DNA of 64,000 nucleotides from Propioniferax innocua (GCF_006716235.1 NZ_VFOR01000002.1:868001-932000); one strand, 5' to 3'; positions 27,372 through 36,417 are shown, counted from the stretch's first letter. Notes: a model not told the origin generated them from the letters alone. Numbers and translations: made by a program.

Positions 27372-28325
27372 TCACTGTCCCTTCTCGTTGCTGATCATCT
27401 CGGCGAGCAGGTCGGCGGTACGCGTCGCCGCCGAGGTGATGATGTCCAGGTTGCCCGCGTACTCGGGCAGATAGTCCGCAGCACCACGGACCTGCACCAG
27501 CAGCGTGACGCGACCCTTGCCGCCCCAACGCTCCTGCGCCTCGTCGAACTGGGGCTCGGCGGTCAGTTCGTAGCCGGGCACGTAGTCCTGCACGATCTTG
27601 ACCATCTCGTTGACCGATTCGGTGATCTTGTCGCGCAACTCGCCGGGAGCCGCCGCCTCGGCGGGCAGCGAACAATAGACGGTGTTGCGCATCATGACCG
27701 GCGGCTCGGCCGGGTTCAGGATGATGATCGCCTTGGAGTCCTTCGCACCACCGACGACCTTGAGGGCCTCGGAGGTGGTCTCGGTGAATTCGTCGATATT
27801 GGCGCGAGTTCCCGGGCCGGCTGACTTGGAGCTGATCGACGCGACGATCTCGGCATAGTCCACATCCACGATGCGCGACACCGCGGCCACCATCGGAGTG
27901 GTCGCCTGGCCACCGCAGGTGATCATGTTGACGTTCATGACCTCCTCGAGGCTGTCGAGGTTCACCGGCGGGCAGAGGTACGGGCCGACGGCGGCGGGCG
28001 TCAGGTCGATGGCGTGGATGCCGGCTTCCTTGTACCGCGGCGCGTTGGCGGCGTGGGCCTTGGCCGAGGTGCACTCGAAGACGAAGTCGGGCAGCTCGTC
28101 CTTGGGGAGATCGAGCAACCAGTCGACACCCTCGTGGCTGGCGGTGAGGCCGTGCTGAGCGGCACGCTTGAGGCCGTCGGAGTTGGGGTCGATGCCGATC
28201 ATGTACTTCGGCGAGATGACCTTGCTGCGGCGGGCGAGCTTGAACATCAGGTCGGTGCCGATGTTGCCCGAGCCCACGATGGCCGCTGTGAACGGCCGGG
28301 ACTCGTCGGTGAGAATTTCCGTCAT
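27372..28325 (-). CDS. Acetaldehyde dehydrogenase (acetylating)
   Basis: NAD- and CoA-dependent conversion of acetaldehyde to acetyl-CoA (DmpF/BphJ/HsaG/MhpF group), partner of the aldolase. The Rossmann loop is [17 protein letters not shown] near residue 13 and the catalytic Cys is in [12 protein letters not shown] near residue 135. The [17 protein letters not shown] segment and C-terminal dimer part are complete; 317 residues is normal. AGGAG precedes the ATG. It is separated by 74 bp from the upstream hydratase, so all three genes are probably one operon. Confidence 0.95.
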   Translation of the reverse strand: MTEILTDESRPFTAAIVGSGNIGTDLMFKLARRSKVISPKYMIGIDPNSDGLKRAAQHGLTASHEGVDWLLDLPKDELPDFVFECTSAKAHAANAPRYKEAGIHAIDLTPAAVGPYLCPPVNLDSLEEVMNVNMITCGGQATTPMVAAVSRIVDVDYAEIVASISSKSAGPGTRANIDEFTETTSEALKVVGGAKDSKAIIILNPAEPPVMMRNTVYCSLPAEAAAPGELRDKITESVNEMVKIVQDYVPGYELTAEPQFDEAQERWGGKGRVTLLVQVRGAADYLPEYAGNLDIITSAATRTADLLAEMISNEKGQ

Positions 28326-28399
28326 GTCGAGGAGCTCCTTGCTGGGGATCGTGTGAGGTCTCAGGACGCGTCAAAGCGCGCCACCGGGAGGCGTCGGCC

Positions 28400-29188
28400 T
28401 CAGAAAGTGACCGAGATGCTGCCGAGTTCGCCGAAGTCGGCAGTGGCGGTGGACCCGGACTCGACCACCTGAGCAGCGGTGAAACTTCCGGGGATCACGA
28501 TGTCGCCGGCGTTCATGGCGACGCCACGTTCACCGAGGATGTTGGCCAGCCAGACCATGGGGGCGATCGGATCGTCGAGCACATCGGCGCCGGTACCGCT
28601 GGCGATCTGCTTGCCGTCGATCACGATCGAGCAGGCAACCGGCATGAGATTGTTCGGATCGACGTCGAGCGGTTCGCTGCCGATCACCACGGCGCCGCAA
28701 CTCGCATTGTCGGAAACGGTGTCGACCAGACGGATGTTCCAATCACGCACGCGTGAATCGATGATCTCGATGGCCGGGTGCACACTCTCGATGGCGGCGA
28801 CGGCATCCTCACGCGTGACACCTGGCCCGGCGAGACGCTTGTTGAGCTTGAAGGCGAACTCCGGCTCGACCTTCGGCGAGATGAAGTTCTCGGCCAGAAC
28901 GGTGGAGTCGCCGTAGTGCATCATGTCTTCGGTCAGGAAGCCGAAATCGGGCGAATCGACTCCGAGCTGTTCCTGCATGGCCTTCGACGTCAGGCCGATC
29001 TTGCGCCCCACGACCGCGCCACGGGTCTTGACGAGGGCCTGCTCGACCAGCACCTGGACCTCATAGGCATCGTCCAGAGTCATGTCCGGAACGGAATCCC
29101 GAATCGGATCGGTGGGCTCACCCGTCGCAAAGGCCTCGATGAGACGATCGGCGGCGGCCCGGATTGCTTCATCCTTGGCAGCAGTCAT
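28400..29188 (-). CDS. 2-keto-4-pentenoate hydratase
   Basis: Adds water to 2-hydroxypenta-2,4-dienoate to give 4-hydroxy-2-oxovalerate (MhpD/BphH/HsaE/TesE group). The fold is that of the hydratase/decarboxylase family; the metal-binding glutamates sit in [12 protein letters not shown], and [14 protein letters not shown] plus [12 protein letters not shown] are conserved. At 262 residues it is full length. It is first in the hydratase-dehydrogenase-aldolase operon. The ATG follows TAGGAT by 6 nt. The upstream ring-cleaving steps are not in the window, so the parent substrate (aromatic or steroid ring) is unknown. Confidence 0.94.
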   Translation of the reverse strand: MTAAKDEAIRAAADRLIEAFATGEPTDPIRDSVPDMTLDDAYEVQVLVEQALVKTRGAVVGRKIGLTSKAMQEQLGVDSPDFGFLTEDMMHYGDSTVLAENFISPKVEPEFAFKLNKRLAGPGVTREDAVAAIESVHPAIEIIDSRVRDWNIRLVDTVSDNASCGAVVIGSEPLDVDPNNLMPVACSIVIDGKQIASGTGADVLDDPIAPMVWLANILGERGVAMNAGDIVIPGSFTAAQVVESGSTATADFGELGSISVTF

Positions 29189-29194
29189 GGCGTC

Positions 29195-29200
29195 ATCCTA
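29195..29200 (-). promoter_or_regulatory. -10 element of the hydratase-aldolase operon, leaderless type
   Basis: TAGGAT (minus strand), 6 nt before the ATG of the hydratase. Confidence 0.6.
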
Positions 29201-29230
29201 GGTCTGCACTCCCGCCGACCCGCCGGAGTC

Positions 29231-29247
29231 GTTCCGTTGTGCGGAAC
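29231..29247. promoter_or_regulatory. Palindromic operator GTTCCG-N5-CGGAAC
   Basis: A perfect 6-5-6 palindrome lying about 30 bp upstream of the -10 box of the meta-cleavage operon, a position that suits an activator. The form is compatible with an IclR-type regulator such as those that control aromatic degradation, but no regulator gene is adjacent. Confidence 0.6.
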
Positions 29248-29272
29248 TCAATGTGCGGCCAGAGATCCGGAC

Positions 29273-29785
29273 TCAGCTGATCGGCAACAGACTCTCCTGC
29301 CCGTCCTGACCAGGCTCATCAGCGAGCTCGTCATTCATCACCTGCTGCTCGCCCACATCGTCCTTGGGCCTCTTGAAGAGATTGTCCAGCGCTGCCCGGC
29401 CCCCTCCGAAAGCAAGGAACGCCAAGCCCATGCTGGCCTGAGCAAGATTGGTTTCGAACCCCGGGCCGGAAGGGCCGCCTTGAAGCCCGTTGAACCAGTT
29501 GGTCCACACGATCACCAAAATCTGCTCGACCGCAAGGACTGCCCCGATCAGAGGCGTCAACAACCCGAAGACCAAGAACGCCCCGCCCCCGAGCTCGAAG
29601 ATCGTCGCGCCCCAGGCCATGATCTCGGGCGCAGGAACCTGCCGATCGGTCAGATACTGCACTTGCGCGCCCATGCCGCCCTCAGCCATCAAACGGCTCC
29701 AACCCCGCAGGATCAGAACAGCCCCCAGCGCCAAGCGCGCAACGAGCAGTACAACGTCACCGAGCAACAGACGCAGCGTCTTCAT
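29273..29785 (-). CDS. DoxX family membrane protein
   Basis: A 170-residue integral membrane protein with about four helices. It shows the DoxX pattern: LLVARLALGAVLILRGWSRLMAEGG with the conserved arginines, a central helix pair, and an acidic C-terminal tail (DELADEPGQDGQESL). The family is associated with redox and thiol homeostasis, but this member's function is unknown. The ATG (MKTLRLLLGD) lies 10 bp after the phosphotransferase-like gene, making it the last of a three-gene operon. Confidence 0.85.
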   Translation of the reverse strand: MKTLRLLLGDVVLLVARLALGAVLILRGWSRLMAEGGMGAQVQYLTDRQVPAPEIMAWGATIFELGGGAFLVFGLLTPLIGAVLAVEQILVIVWTNWFNGLQGGPSGPGFETNLAQASMGLAFLAFGGGRAALDNLFKRPKDDVGEQQVMNDELADEPGQDGQESLLPIS

Positions 29786-29795
29786 GCGCCGAACA

Positions 29796-30605
29796 CTACA
29801 GACGCCGACCGCCATGAATCGATTCGACATCAGACAGAATGCGCTCCAGCCTCGCCGACATCTCTTCCGCCGCCGCAACATCTGTACGATCCAGCGCTCG
29901 CAAGACACCGAGCATCCCGCGCAACAGGTGATGGTCCTTGGCTCTGGCCTCCAAGCCTGACGGCACCCCGTAAGCCGCGCGGAACCCTTCAGCGAACTGC
30001 GGCGTGGCACCGTACAGCGGCCAGGCGAGGTCCATAGCCGGGTCGCCGATCCCGGCGTCGAGCCAGTCGATGACTCCGGTCAATCCCTCTTCACCACGCA
30101 AAAGGTGCTCGGCGCGTACATCAGCGTGCACAAATGTGGCATCGATATCGCCGACTCCGATCTGCCGCATGAGCACGGCCAACGCCGGAGCCTGAGCCGA
30201 GCGCGGCAGACGCGGCACCACCTCGGTGGAACACCGCTCCCGCAATCGTTGCTGCTCACCGCTGATCTCCTCGGCGTCCCGAGCACCTGCGGCCACCGCC
30301 TCGTCGACGGGCAAGGCGTGCAGCGCCTTCAGGAAGGCCCCGAACGACTCGCCCTCGGCCGCGTCATCGGCCCCCGGCGTCCAGGGCCCACCCATGATCG
30401 GACGGTGCCGGAAACGCAACGGCTCGGCGGAGAACAGCTCCGGCAGGGGCACCGCCAGCGGCACCTGTGGCGCCACCCATGCCAGCAGCCCAGCTTCTGC
30501 ACGGAGCCTTTCCTCCGCACGACGATGTCGTGGACCACGCCAGAGCCAACCGCCCGACAGGGCCACGCGGGTGTCCCGGCCATCGTCGACCACCACTGGA
30601 CGCAT
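29796..30605 (-). CDS. Aminoglycoside phosphotransferase-family kinase-like protein
   Basis: Protein kinase-like fold of the APH/choline kinase group, 269 residues. The catalytic loop is FVHADVRAEHLLRG, with the Brenner aspartate in HAD; the residue where many homologues have the second metal-binding Asn is His. The metal-binding DFG-equivalent is VIDWLDAGIGDPAMDLAW. The N-terminal lobe is short. The ATG overlaps the preceding stop by one base (TGATG), so the pair is coupled. It could phosphorylate a drug or a small metabolite; resistance cannot be inferred. Confidence 0.8.
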   Translation of the reverse strand: MRPVVVDDGRDTRVALSGGWLWRGPRHRRAEERLRAEAGLLAWVAPQVPLAVPLPELFSAEPLRFRHRPIMGGPWTPGADDAAEGESFGAFLKALHALPVDEAVAAGARDAEEISGEQQRLRERCSTEVVPRLPRSAQAPALAVLMRQIGVGDIDATFVHADVRAEHLLRGEEGLTGVIDWLDAGIGDPAMDLAWPLYGATPQFAEGFRAAYGVPSGLEARAKDHHLLRGMLGVLRALDRTDVAAAEEMSARLERILSDVESIHGGRRL

Positions 30606-31840
30606 CAGCAGACGTATTCGGTCTCGCCCGGGGCGACCGGATGACAGGTCGTGCCGGCCGAAGCGCGAACCGTGCCGCCGGCCTCGTTCACGCGGTATTC
30701 CATGACGAACCCACGCCAAAGACCCGCCGACCCCTGCTTGCGCGGAGCCTGCTCCAGCCAGCGTCGAGCGTCGCGGTTCTCCGGATCGTCGGGAATGACC
30801 TTCAGCAATTCCTCTGCCGGGTCCACGCTGTTGACGTCGGCCGCCGCCACTTCAGCGGAGACATCCACGTACTGCCCGTCCACATCGGTCACGGTGATCG
30901 TCCACTGTCCGTCCTGGGCCTGGCGGTCACAGGTGAGAGCGTTGGTCGATTCACTCGTCTTGCACGTGTAGCCCGCAGCCTCGGCTTTGGGCTGAACACC
31001 CGACAGCCCGGTGAGGAGACGAGCCTCCGAGAGTGTGGGCGGAACCGACGAGGTCGCCGCAAAGGAACCATCGGGGAGGTACCCTGCGACGCCCCACGGG
31101 CCTTCAACCGTCTGCGAGGCCCCTGGTTGCTGGAACAGCGCGATCGCAGGTTCACGCTCGGGCCCGTCGGGCACCACGGCCGAAATAGCCGCCTGTGCCA
31201 CCGCACGGTTGCCCTCGCCAGTGGGGCTCATGTCGATGTAGACCCGCGACACCGCCCCCGACTCCGAGTCACCGGCCCATTCGACCGACCGCGAATTCTC
31301 CGCGGAATAGTCTCCGCAGAACCGTCGGAAGGTGCCGTCCTCACGCGCATCGTCGGTGCACCGGAAACCCTCGGAACGGAGCTTGCTGGTGAGCTCGGAA
31401 CTCGCCGAGTCCCCGCCGCCGTACTTCTGCCACGCAGAATCCACCGATGCCGAGGCCGGGCTCACGCGGTTGGCCCGGAACCCGATCCACGAACCGACGA
31501 TCACCATCAACACAAGCGTGAGGATCCCGACCAGATGGATGCCACCGGCGCGAACCGGAGCCGGTCGCCCTTGGTTCGGCTGCATCGCATGAGGAGCGGA
31601 TGGCTGCCCCGTGGGCGCCGAGGGCTGATTCATCGGCGCCGATGGCTGCCCCATCGGGCCCTGTGGGGCCGGCGGCATGGCCGGCCCCTGCGGGGCGGGC
31701 GGAGCACCGTGAGGGGCCGGGGGCATACCCGGCGACGCTCCCCAACCGCCCGGTTGAGGCGGGGTCGGTCGACCCGGCTGCGGTGGCTGCGATCCCCCCG
31801 AGCCGGACGGTTGCTGAGGGTTCCCGAAATTGAAGCTCAC
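30605..31840 (-). CDS. Hypothetical single-pass membrane protein with Pro-rich N-terminus
   Basis: A 411-residue protein. Residues 1-95 are a Pro/Gln/Gly/Met-rich cytoplasmic region (repeated PAPQGP and QPSAP), followed by one transmembrane helix (GIHLVGILTLVLMVIVGSWIGF) and an exported domain of about 290 residues with at least six cysteines that could pair in disulfides (EGFRCTDDA, RFCGDY, YTCKTSE, LTCDRQ, TTCHPV, YVC at the end). I recognise no family. The GTG start is supported by TAGAGT 7 nt upstream; a longer frame exists but has no support. It heads the operon with the phosphotransferase-like and DoxX genes. Confidence 0.75.
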   Translation of the reverse strand: MSFNFGNPQQPSGSGGSQPPQPGRPTPPQPGGWGASPGMPPAPHGAPPAPQGPAMPPAPQGPMGQPSAPMNQPSAPTGQPSAPHAMQPNQGRPAPVRAGGIHLVGILTLVLMVIVGSWIGFRANRVSPASASVDSAWQKYGGGDSASSELTSKLRSEGFRCTDDAREDGTFRRFCGDYSAENSRSVEWAGDSESGAVSRVYIDMSPTGEGNRAVAQAAISAVVPDGPEREPAIALFQQPGASQTVEGPWGVAGYLPDGSFAATSSVPPTLSEARLLTGLSGVQPKAEAAGYTCKTSESTNALTCDRQAQDGQWTITVTDVDGQYVDVSAEVAAADVNSVDPAEELLKVIPDDPENRDARRWLEQAPRKQGSAGLWRGFVMEYRVNEAGGTVRASAGTTCHPVAPGETEYVC

Positions 31841-31847
31841 AAGCGGC

Positions 31848-31853
31848 ACTCTA
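31848..31853 (-). promoter_or_regulatory. -10 element of the 30.6-31.8 kb gene, leaderless type
   Basis: TAGAGT (minus strand), 7 nt before the GTG start. Confidence 0.55.
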
Positions 31854-32022
31854 GTCGCGCTCGGTGCGCCACGGGTCCTCTCGGGGAAGACTCGCGCACA
31901 GGTCCCTGCGTCCCCCTTGGAGATGGGCACCTCTTTCGGAACCACACCCGAAACGGCTGCTCACCCCGCGGGAAACCCTCACCCTGAGGTCGAGTTCATT
32001 GCTGCAAGATCGGCGGGAGGTT

Positions 32023-32028
32023 TACGGT
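32023..32028 (+). promoter_or_regulatory. -10 element of deoC, leaderless type
   Basis: TACGGT, 6 nt before the ATG of deoC. A GGGAGG lies farther upstream, too distant to act as a ribosome site. Confidence 0.55.
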
Positions 32029-32034
32029 GCGGCC

Positions 32035-32688
32035 ATGACCCGCACCGCACGAGAGGTCGCGCAACTCGTCGACCACACGATCCTGACTCCGCACGCCACC
32101 GATGAAGAGGTGACCGCGTTCGTGCAGGAGGCACCGGCGCTCGGAGTCTGGTCGGTGTGCGTGTCCCCTTCACGATTGCCGTTGAACGCTGATCTCGGAG
32201 AGGTGCGCACCGCCGCCGTGTGCGGTTTCCCCTCCGGAAATCACCACTCTTCGGTGAAGGCGATCGAGGCCGCTCTGGCTGTGGGCCATGGCGCTGACGA
32301 GATCGACATGGTCGTGGACCTTGGGCTTCTGCGCTCTGACCCCGACCGCGCCGGCGCCGACATCGCGTGCGTCCGCAACGCCGTTCACGGAGCGCTGCTG
32401 AAGGTGATCCTCGAAACCGCGGCTCTCACCGACGAGGAAATCGTCACCGGCTGTCGCCTTGCTGAGGAAGCGGGCGCCGACTTCGTCAAGACCTCGACGG
32501 GCTTCCACCCTGCGGGCGGCGCCAGCCTGCAGGCCGTGCACCTCATGCACCGCACCGTGGGCGGGCGTCTGGGAGTGAAGGCCTCCGGAGGAATCCGAGA
32601 CTGGAAGACCGCCAACGAGATGCTCGATGCCGGCGCCACACGCTTGGGCATGTCGGGCACCCGGTCTGTGCTCGCCGGCGCTCAGTGA
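32035..32688 (+). CDS. deoC: Deoxyribose-phosphate aldolase
   Basis: Cleaves 2-deoxyribose 5-phosphate to glyceraldehyde 3-phosphate and acetaldehyde in deoxynucleoside salvage. The class I aldolase barrel has the Schiff-base Lys in [15 protein letters not shown], the second active-site Lys in [12 protein letters not shown], and the Asp in [10 protein letters not shown]. At 217 residues it has normal length. The start was chosen by the leaderless -10 box. It stands alone, without a nucleoside phosphorylase neighbour. Confidence 0.95.
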   Translation: MTRTAREVAQLVDHTILTPHATDEEVTAFVQEAPALGVWSVCVSPSRLPLNADLGEVRTAAVCGFPSGNHHSSVKAIEAALAVGHGADEIDMVVDLGLLRSDPDRAGADIACVRNAVHGALLKVILETAALTDEEIVTGCRLAEEAGADFVKTSTGFHPAGGASLQAVHLMHRTVGGRLGVKASGGIRDWKTANEMLDAGATRLGMSGTRSVLAGAQ

Positions 32689-32764
32689 CGGACAACCCAC
32701 GCGGCAATAGACGCCCCACACGTTGAGGCTCACCCCATGGGGCGCTCAGTGTCCATCTTCGCCA

Positions 32765-32850
32765 TGCGGTTTCCTCCCACTGGATTCCGCCAGCGAGCAC
32801 CAGAGCCCATACCTTCGCTCCGCACAGTTATCCACAAGTAGGAAACCGCA
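32765..32850. repeat. 86-bp element with terminal inverted repeats (copy 2)
   Basis: TGCGGTTTCCT at the left and AGGAAACCGCA at the right, the same outer ends as the element near 7.4 kb and the same 86-bp overall length, but a different core. The first 25 bp are closely matched (TTTCCTCCCACTGGATTCC here, TTTCCTACCACCGGATTCC there). The rest of the gap between deoC and the next gene holds nothing else that I can identify. Confidence 0.75.
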
Positions 32851-32918
32851 CCGAGCATTATCCAGAGCACCAGATTCAAGGGGTTCGATCTGCTGCTGCC
32901 CCTTCCACAGTGCAGGGC

Positions 32919-33890
32919 ATGAGCCATCCACCAGCGCATGAGGCAGCACCGCACCGCCAAGCACCACATCACCGGGTGTCCAGTGATGAACCGAGAAGAG
33001 CCCATTCCAAGAGAGCGACCGGCCTGCCGGATGAACGACTCACCGCGCTTCTCGAAGCCGGTGGTGGGGTCATCCATGCTCCGGAACTGTCGACTTCGGA
33101 CAAGCGCCGGGTCCTGCGGTGGCATGGGCTCGGCCATCTCACACGTCTGATGCGTGGCCTGTACATCACTCCACGAGCCGATACGGCCACGGTCGTTCGG
33201 GCCGTGGCTCGCGCCTATCCCGATGCGATCTTCGTGGGCGAAACCGCTGCGTGGCTCAATGGTCAGATCACGACACCCCCCACGCGCATCACCGCCGCGC
33301 ATCGAGGCAGGTCCCATCGCTTCACAAGGTTCCGGCTCATCCACAGGCAGGTCCCCGACGATCATTGGAGGGAGGTCCACGGAATCCGCCGCACCACTGC
33401 AGCCATGGCTGCAGTTGATGTGGCGGCCACACGCGGGGCCGAGCTCATCGACGCATTGATGCGTGCGACTCGCCACCCCGTGGAGACCCTCGACCAGATC
33501 AGCTCAGCCCTGCGCTCAACGCCGGGCCGGATCGGCAACCCGGTCCGTCGCCGCCTCGTCCAGCGCACCACCACGTGGCCCTGGTCGGAGATGGAAAGGC
33601 TCCTGCACGATCTCTTCGACCACGCGGGCATCACCGGCTGGACGGCCAATGCGCCTCTCCAGGTGGGAACACAGACCATCCACCCCGACGCACGATTCGA
33701 CAAGGAACGCCTTGTGGTGGAGGCGGACGGCTTCGCCTTCCACTCCGACCGCTCCACCTTCGTCCGAGACCGCAGGCGGCAAAATCTGCTGACCCTCGCA
33801 GGATGGCGTGTGCTGCGCTTCACTTGGGATGACCTGACCTCCCGCCCCGCCCAGGTGGTCGCAGAAGTTCACGCCGCGCTGGCCATGTAG
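32919..33890 (+). CDS. AbiEi-type antitoxin-like/DUF559 (Vsr-like nuclease fold) protein
   Basis: About 323 residues. An N-terminal winged-helix part (VIHAPELSTSDKRRVLRWHGLGHLTRLMRGLYI) resembles the AbiEi antitoxin domain, and the C-terminal part (DARFDKERLVVEADGFAFHSDRSTF, then RRRQNLLTLAGWRVLRFTWDDL) is a DUF559/Vsr-like nuclease fold with the D-x(n)-E-x-D pattern retained. Such proteins are common in actinobacteria, usually without the AbiEii toxin, and none is adjacent here. The start is uncertain: an ATG is used, a GTG lies three codons earlier. Base composition is slightly less GC-rich than its neighbours. Confidence 0.8.
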   Translation: MSHPPAHEAAPHRQAPHHRVSSDEPRRAHSKRATGLPDERLTALLEAGGGVIHAPELSTSDKRRVLRWHGLGHLTRLMRGLYITPRADTATVVRAVARAYPDAIFVGETAAWLNGQITTPPTRITAAHRGRSHRFTRFRLIHRQVPDDHWREVHGIRRTTAAMAAVDVAATRGAELIDALMRATRHPVETLDQISSALRSTPGRIGNPVRRRLVQRTTTWPWSEMERLLHDLFDHAGITGWTANAPLQVGTQTIHPDARFDKERLVVEADGFAFHSDRSTFVRDRRRQNLLTLAGWRVLRFTWDDLTSRPAQVVAEVHAALAM

Positions 33891-33919
33891 CAATTCACCG
33901 GACACTACTGGCCGAATAA

Positions 33920-33935
33920 GTTACCTTCGCGTAAC
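33920..33935. promoter_or_regulatory. Palindromic operator upstream of etfD
   Basis: GTTACCTTCGCGTAAC is an imperfect 16-bp palindrome lying over the -35 region of etfD. A closely matching palindrome, GCTACCAGTGGGTAAC, lies upstream of the acyl-CoA dehydrogenase gene at 55.4 kb, suggesting a shared regulator of fatty-acid oxidation. Confidence 0.6.
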
Positions 33936-33948
33936 CTGCTGTCACCCG

Positions 33949-33954
33949 TAATCT
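33949..33954 (+). promoter_or_regulatory. -10 element of etfD
   Basis: TAATCT. With this box the transcript would start about 20 nt before the GTG at 33983, which has an ACGGAG ribosome site; the upstream GTG at 33956 would be too close. Confidence 0.5.
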
Positions 33955-33982
33955 GGTGCGGACCCTACGGACGGAGTTGACC

Positions 33983-36415
33983 GTGACTGTTGTGCCCCTT
34001 GTTCTGGCGCTCGCGAGCACCGTGCTCGGTGTCGCACTGTTCGTACGAGCAGTCATGCGCATCGTCGGCGTGATGAAGCTGGGCCAGCCCACTCTCGGCC
34101 GCACTGATGCCGCAGGAAACCGTTGGAAGGTCCTGCTCATCGAGTCTCTGGGACACACCCGCATGCTCAAGCTCAGCGGTGTCGGTGCCGCGCACTGGAT
34201 CGTGCTGATCGGCTTCATGTACCTGTTCACCACCTTGGTGAATGCGTACGGGCAGATCTTCAACCCCTCCTTCGCACTGCCTCTCATCGGGCATTTCTTC
34301 CTCTACGAGTGGGTTCTGGAAGGTATCGCCTGGATCATGACGGTGGCGATCTGCTTCCTGATCCTCAACCGCCTCGTCCTGGTGGGCAATGGCAAGGGCC
34401 GCTTCACAGGCTCACGTTCCTGGATGGCCCTGTATGTGGAGTTCACGATCCTCGCCATCGGCATCTGTGTGCTTGCACTGCGAGGGCTTGAATTCGGTCT
34501 CTTCCGGGCCCAGGGTGCCGAGAGCGCCACGCCCTTCCACTTTCCGCTCACCTCCTTCCTCGCGCCGAACGCTTCGGTCGAGGCCTTGGAGACCGCGATC
34601 ATCTGGGTGGCGGCAATCAAGATCCTCGTCTCGATGGCTTGGTTCTGCGTGATCTCCCTCAACCTCACAATGGGTGTGGCGTGGCACCGCTTCACCGCGT
34701 GGCCGAACATCTGGTTCAAGCGGCACGCTGACGGCACCGTGGCCCTCGGTGAACTCGATCCGGTCAATGTCGGCGGCAAGCCCTTGGACTTCGAGGAACT
34801 TGAGGATCTCGATGAGGACGCCGCCCTGGGCGCCGGCAAGATCGAGGATTTCTCCTGGAAGGGCCTGCTCGACTTCACCTCCTGCACCGAGTGCGGACGC
34901 TGCCAGTCGCAGTGCCCGGCATGGAACACCGAGAAGCCGCTCTCGCCGAAACTCCTGATGATGGGCCTGCGCGAGCACACCTTCGCGAAGGCGCCCTGGC
35001 TGCAGGCCGCCGAGGAGGCTCGCGGTGGTCTGCCGAAGGAAGCGCAGGCGGAGGGCGAACGTCCGCTGGTGGGCGCGACGGTCACCGAGGGTGCCGATGA
35101 GGCCGCCGTGCGGCAGCAGGCGCTGGCCCAGGCTGCACACAACAACCCGATCCAGATCGGCGATGACGGCATCGCGGCCGTCGTCGACCCGGATGTTCTG
35201 TGGTCGTGCACCTCATGTGGCGCATGCGTGGAGCAGTGCCCGGTCGACATCGAGCATGTCGACCACATCATGGACATGCGCCGCTTCCAGGTCATGATCG
35301 AGAACGAGTTCCCCGAGGAGCTCAATGGCCTCTACAAGGGGCTCGAGTCCAAGGGCAACCCGTGGAACCTCAACAAGAAGGGTCGCTTGGACTGGACCAA
35401 GGGACTCGACTTCGACGTGCCCGTGGTGGGCAAGGATGTCGATGATCTCAACGAGGTCGAGTACCTGTTCTGGGTCGGTTGTGCCGGTGCCTTCGAGGAT
35501 CGTGCGAAGAAGACGACGCAGGCGGTCGCGGAGCTCCTGCACACCGCCGGTGTCACCTACGCGATCCTCGGCAAGAACGAGACCTGCACCGGCGACTCGG
35601 CCCGCCGCTCGGGCAACGAGTTCATCTACCAGCAGCTCGCCGGGGAGAACGTGGCGACGCTGACCGAGGCGGAGGCGAAAAAGGTGGTCACCACCTGCGC
35701 GCACTGCCTCAACACCCTGAAGAACGAATATCCGCAGCTTGGTCTGACGATGGAGGTCGTGCACCACACGCAGTTGCTCAATCGTCTTGTGCGTGAGGGC
35801 AAACTCAAGCCGGCACCCGACGCCGCCGGCGCGAATCGCACGATCACGTACCACGACCCCTGCTATATCGGTCGTCACAACCGCATCTACGAGCCGCCGC
35901 GTGAACTGCTCGGGTCGATCCCCGGCGCGACGGTGGCCGAGATGCCGCGCAACCGCTCCACCTCGTTCTGCTGCGGCGCCGGTGGCGCACGCATGTGGAT
36001 GGAGGAGACCATCGGCACGCGGATCAACATGAACCGCACCGAAGAGGCCCTCACCGTCCTGAACAACCAGGAGAACTCGGCGATCGCCGTGGGCTGTCCG
36101 TTCTGCCGTGTGATGCTGGCCGATGGTGTCACCGCGAAGCAGCAGGATGGCCAGGCCGAGAACGTCGAGGTCCTCGATGTCGCTCAGCTCCTGCTTGAGG
36201 CCGTGCGCCGTGGGCAGACCGAAGCCGAGGACGATGCTGCGGACGCCGTGGTGGACGAGCAGACCACCGAGGCCAGTGATGAGACTCCCGAGCCGGGGCC
36301 GGAAGCCGACACGGCCTCCGACGACGAGACCTCAGAGTTGGATCAGGAAACCGACATGGCCTCCGAAGACGGACCTGCGGACGCAGGAGGAGAGGACCCC
36401 CAGGCGAGGACGTGA
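33983..36415 (+). CDS. etfD: EtfD: membrane Fe-S oxidoreductase, electron-transfer flavoprotein to quinone
   Basis: About 810 residues. The N-terminal third has five or six membrane helices resembling a NarI-type cytochrome b subunit. Two ferredoxin 4Fe-4S motifs follow (CTECGRCQSQCP and CTSCGACVEQCP), then two CCG domains of the heterodisulfide-reductase D type (TCAHCLNTL; CCGAGGARMW). This is the layout of mycobacterial EtfD, which passes electrons from acyl-CoA dehydrogenases via EtfAB to menaquinone. A long acidic Glu/Asp/Thr tail of about 65 residues is added. The frame also allows a GTG at 33956. The stop overlaps the region before a small basic ORF. Confidence 0.9.
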   Translation: MTVVPLVLALASTVLGVALFVRAVMRIVGVMKLGQPTLGRTDAAGNRWKVLLIESLGHTRMLKLSGVGAAHWIVLIGFMYLFTTLVNAYGQIFNPSFALPLIGHFFLYEWVLEGIAWIMTVAICFLILNRLVLVGNGKGRFTGSRSWMALYVEFTILAIGICVLALRGLEFGLFRAQGAESATPFHFPLTSFLAPNASVEALETAIIWVAAIKILVSMAWFCVISLNLTMGVAWHRFTAWPNIWFKRHADGTVALGELDPVNVGGKPLDFEELEDLDEDAALGAGKIEDFSWKGLLDFTSCTECGRCQSQCPAWNTEKPLSPKLLMMGLREHTFAKAPWLQAAEEARGGLPKEAQAEGERPLVGATVTEGADEAAVRQQALAQAAHNNPIQIGDDGIAAVVDPDVLWSCTSCGACVEQCPVDIEHVDHIMDMRRFQVMIENEFPEELNGLYKGLESKGNPWNLNKKGRLDWTKGLDFDVPVVGKDVDDLNEVEYLFWVGCAGAFEDRAKKTTQAVAELLHTAGVTYAILGKNETCTGDSARRSGNEFIYQQLAGENVATLTEAEAKKVVTTCAHCLNTLKNEYPQLGLTMEVVHHTQLLNRLVREGKLKPAPDAAGANRTITYHDPCYIGRHNRIYEPPRELLGSIPGATVAEMPRNRSTSFCCGAGGARMWMEETIGTRINMNRTEEALTVLNNQENSAIAVGCPFCRVMLADGVTAKQQDGQAENVEVLDVAQLLLEAVRRGQTEAEDDAADAVVDEQTTEASDETPEPGPEADTASDDETSELDQETDMASEDGPADAGGEDPQART

Positions 36416-36417
36416 CG

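Noticed and set aside
26332-28374. A 680-residue reading frame that would fuse the aldolase to a long N-terminal extension
   Set aside because: The extension is the shifted frame of the acetaldehyde dehydrogenase gene, is Arg/Gly/Pro-rich and has no known domain; the aldolase starts at 27369.
32765-32940. Replication origin because of DnaA boxes
   Set aside because: Only one perfect box and a near-match; no dnaA, dnaN or AT-rich unwinding region is in sight.
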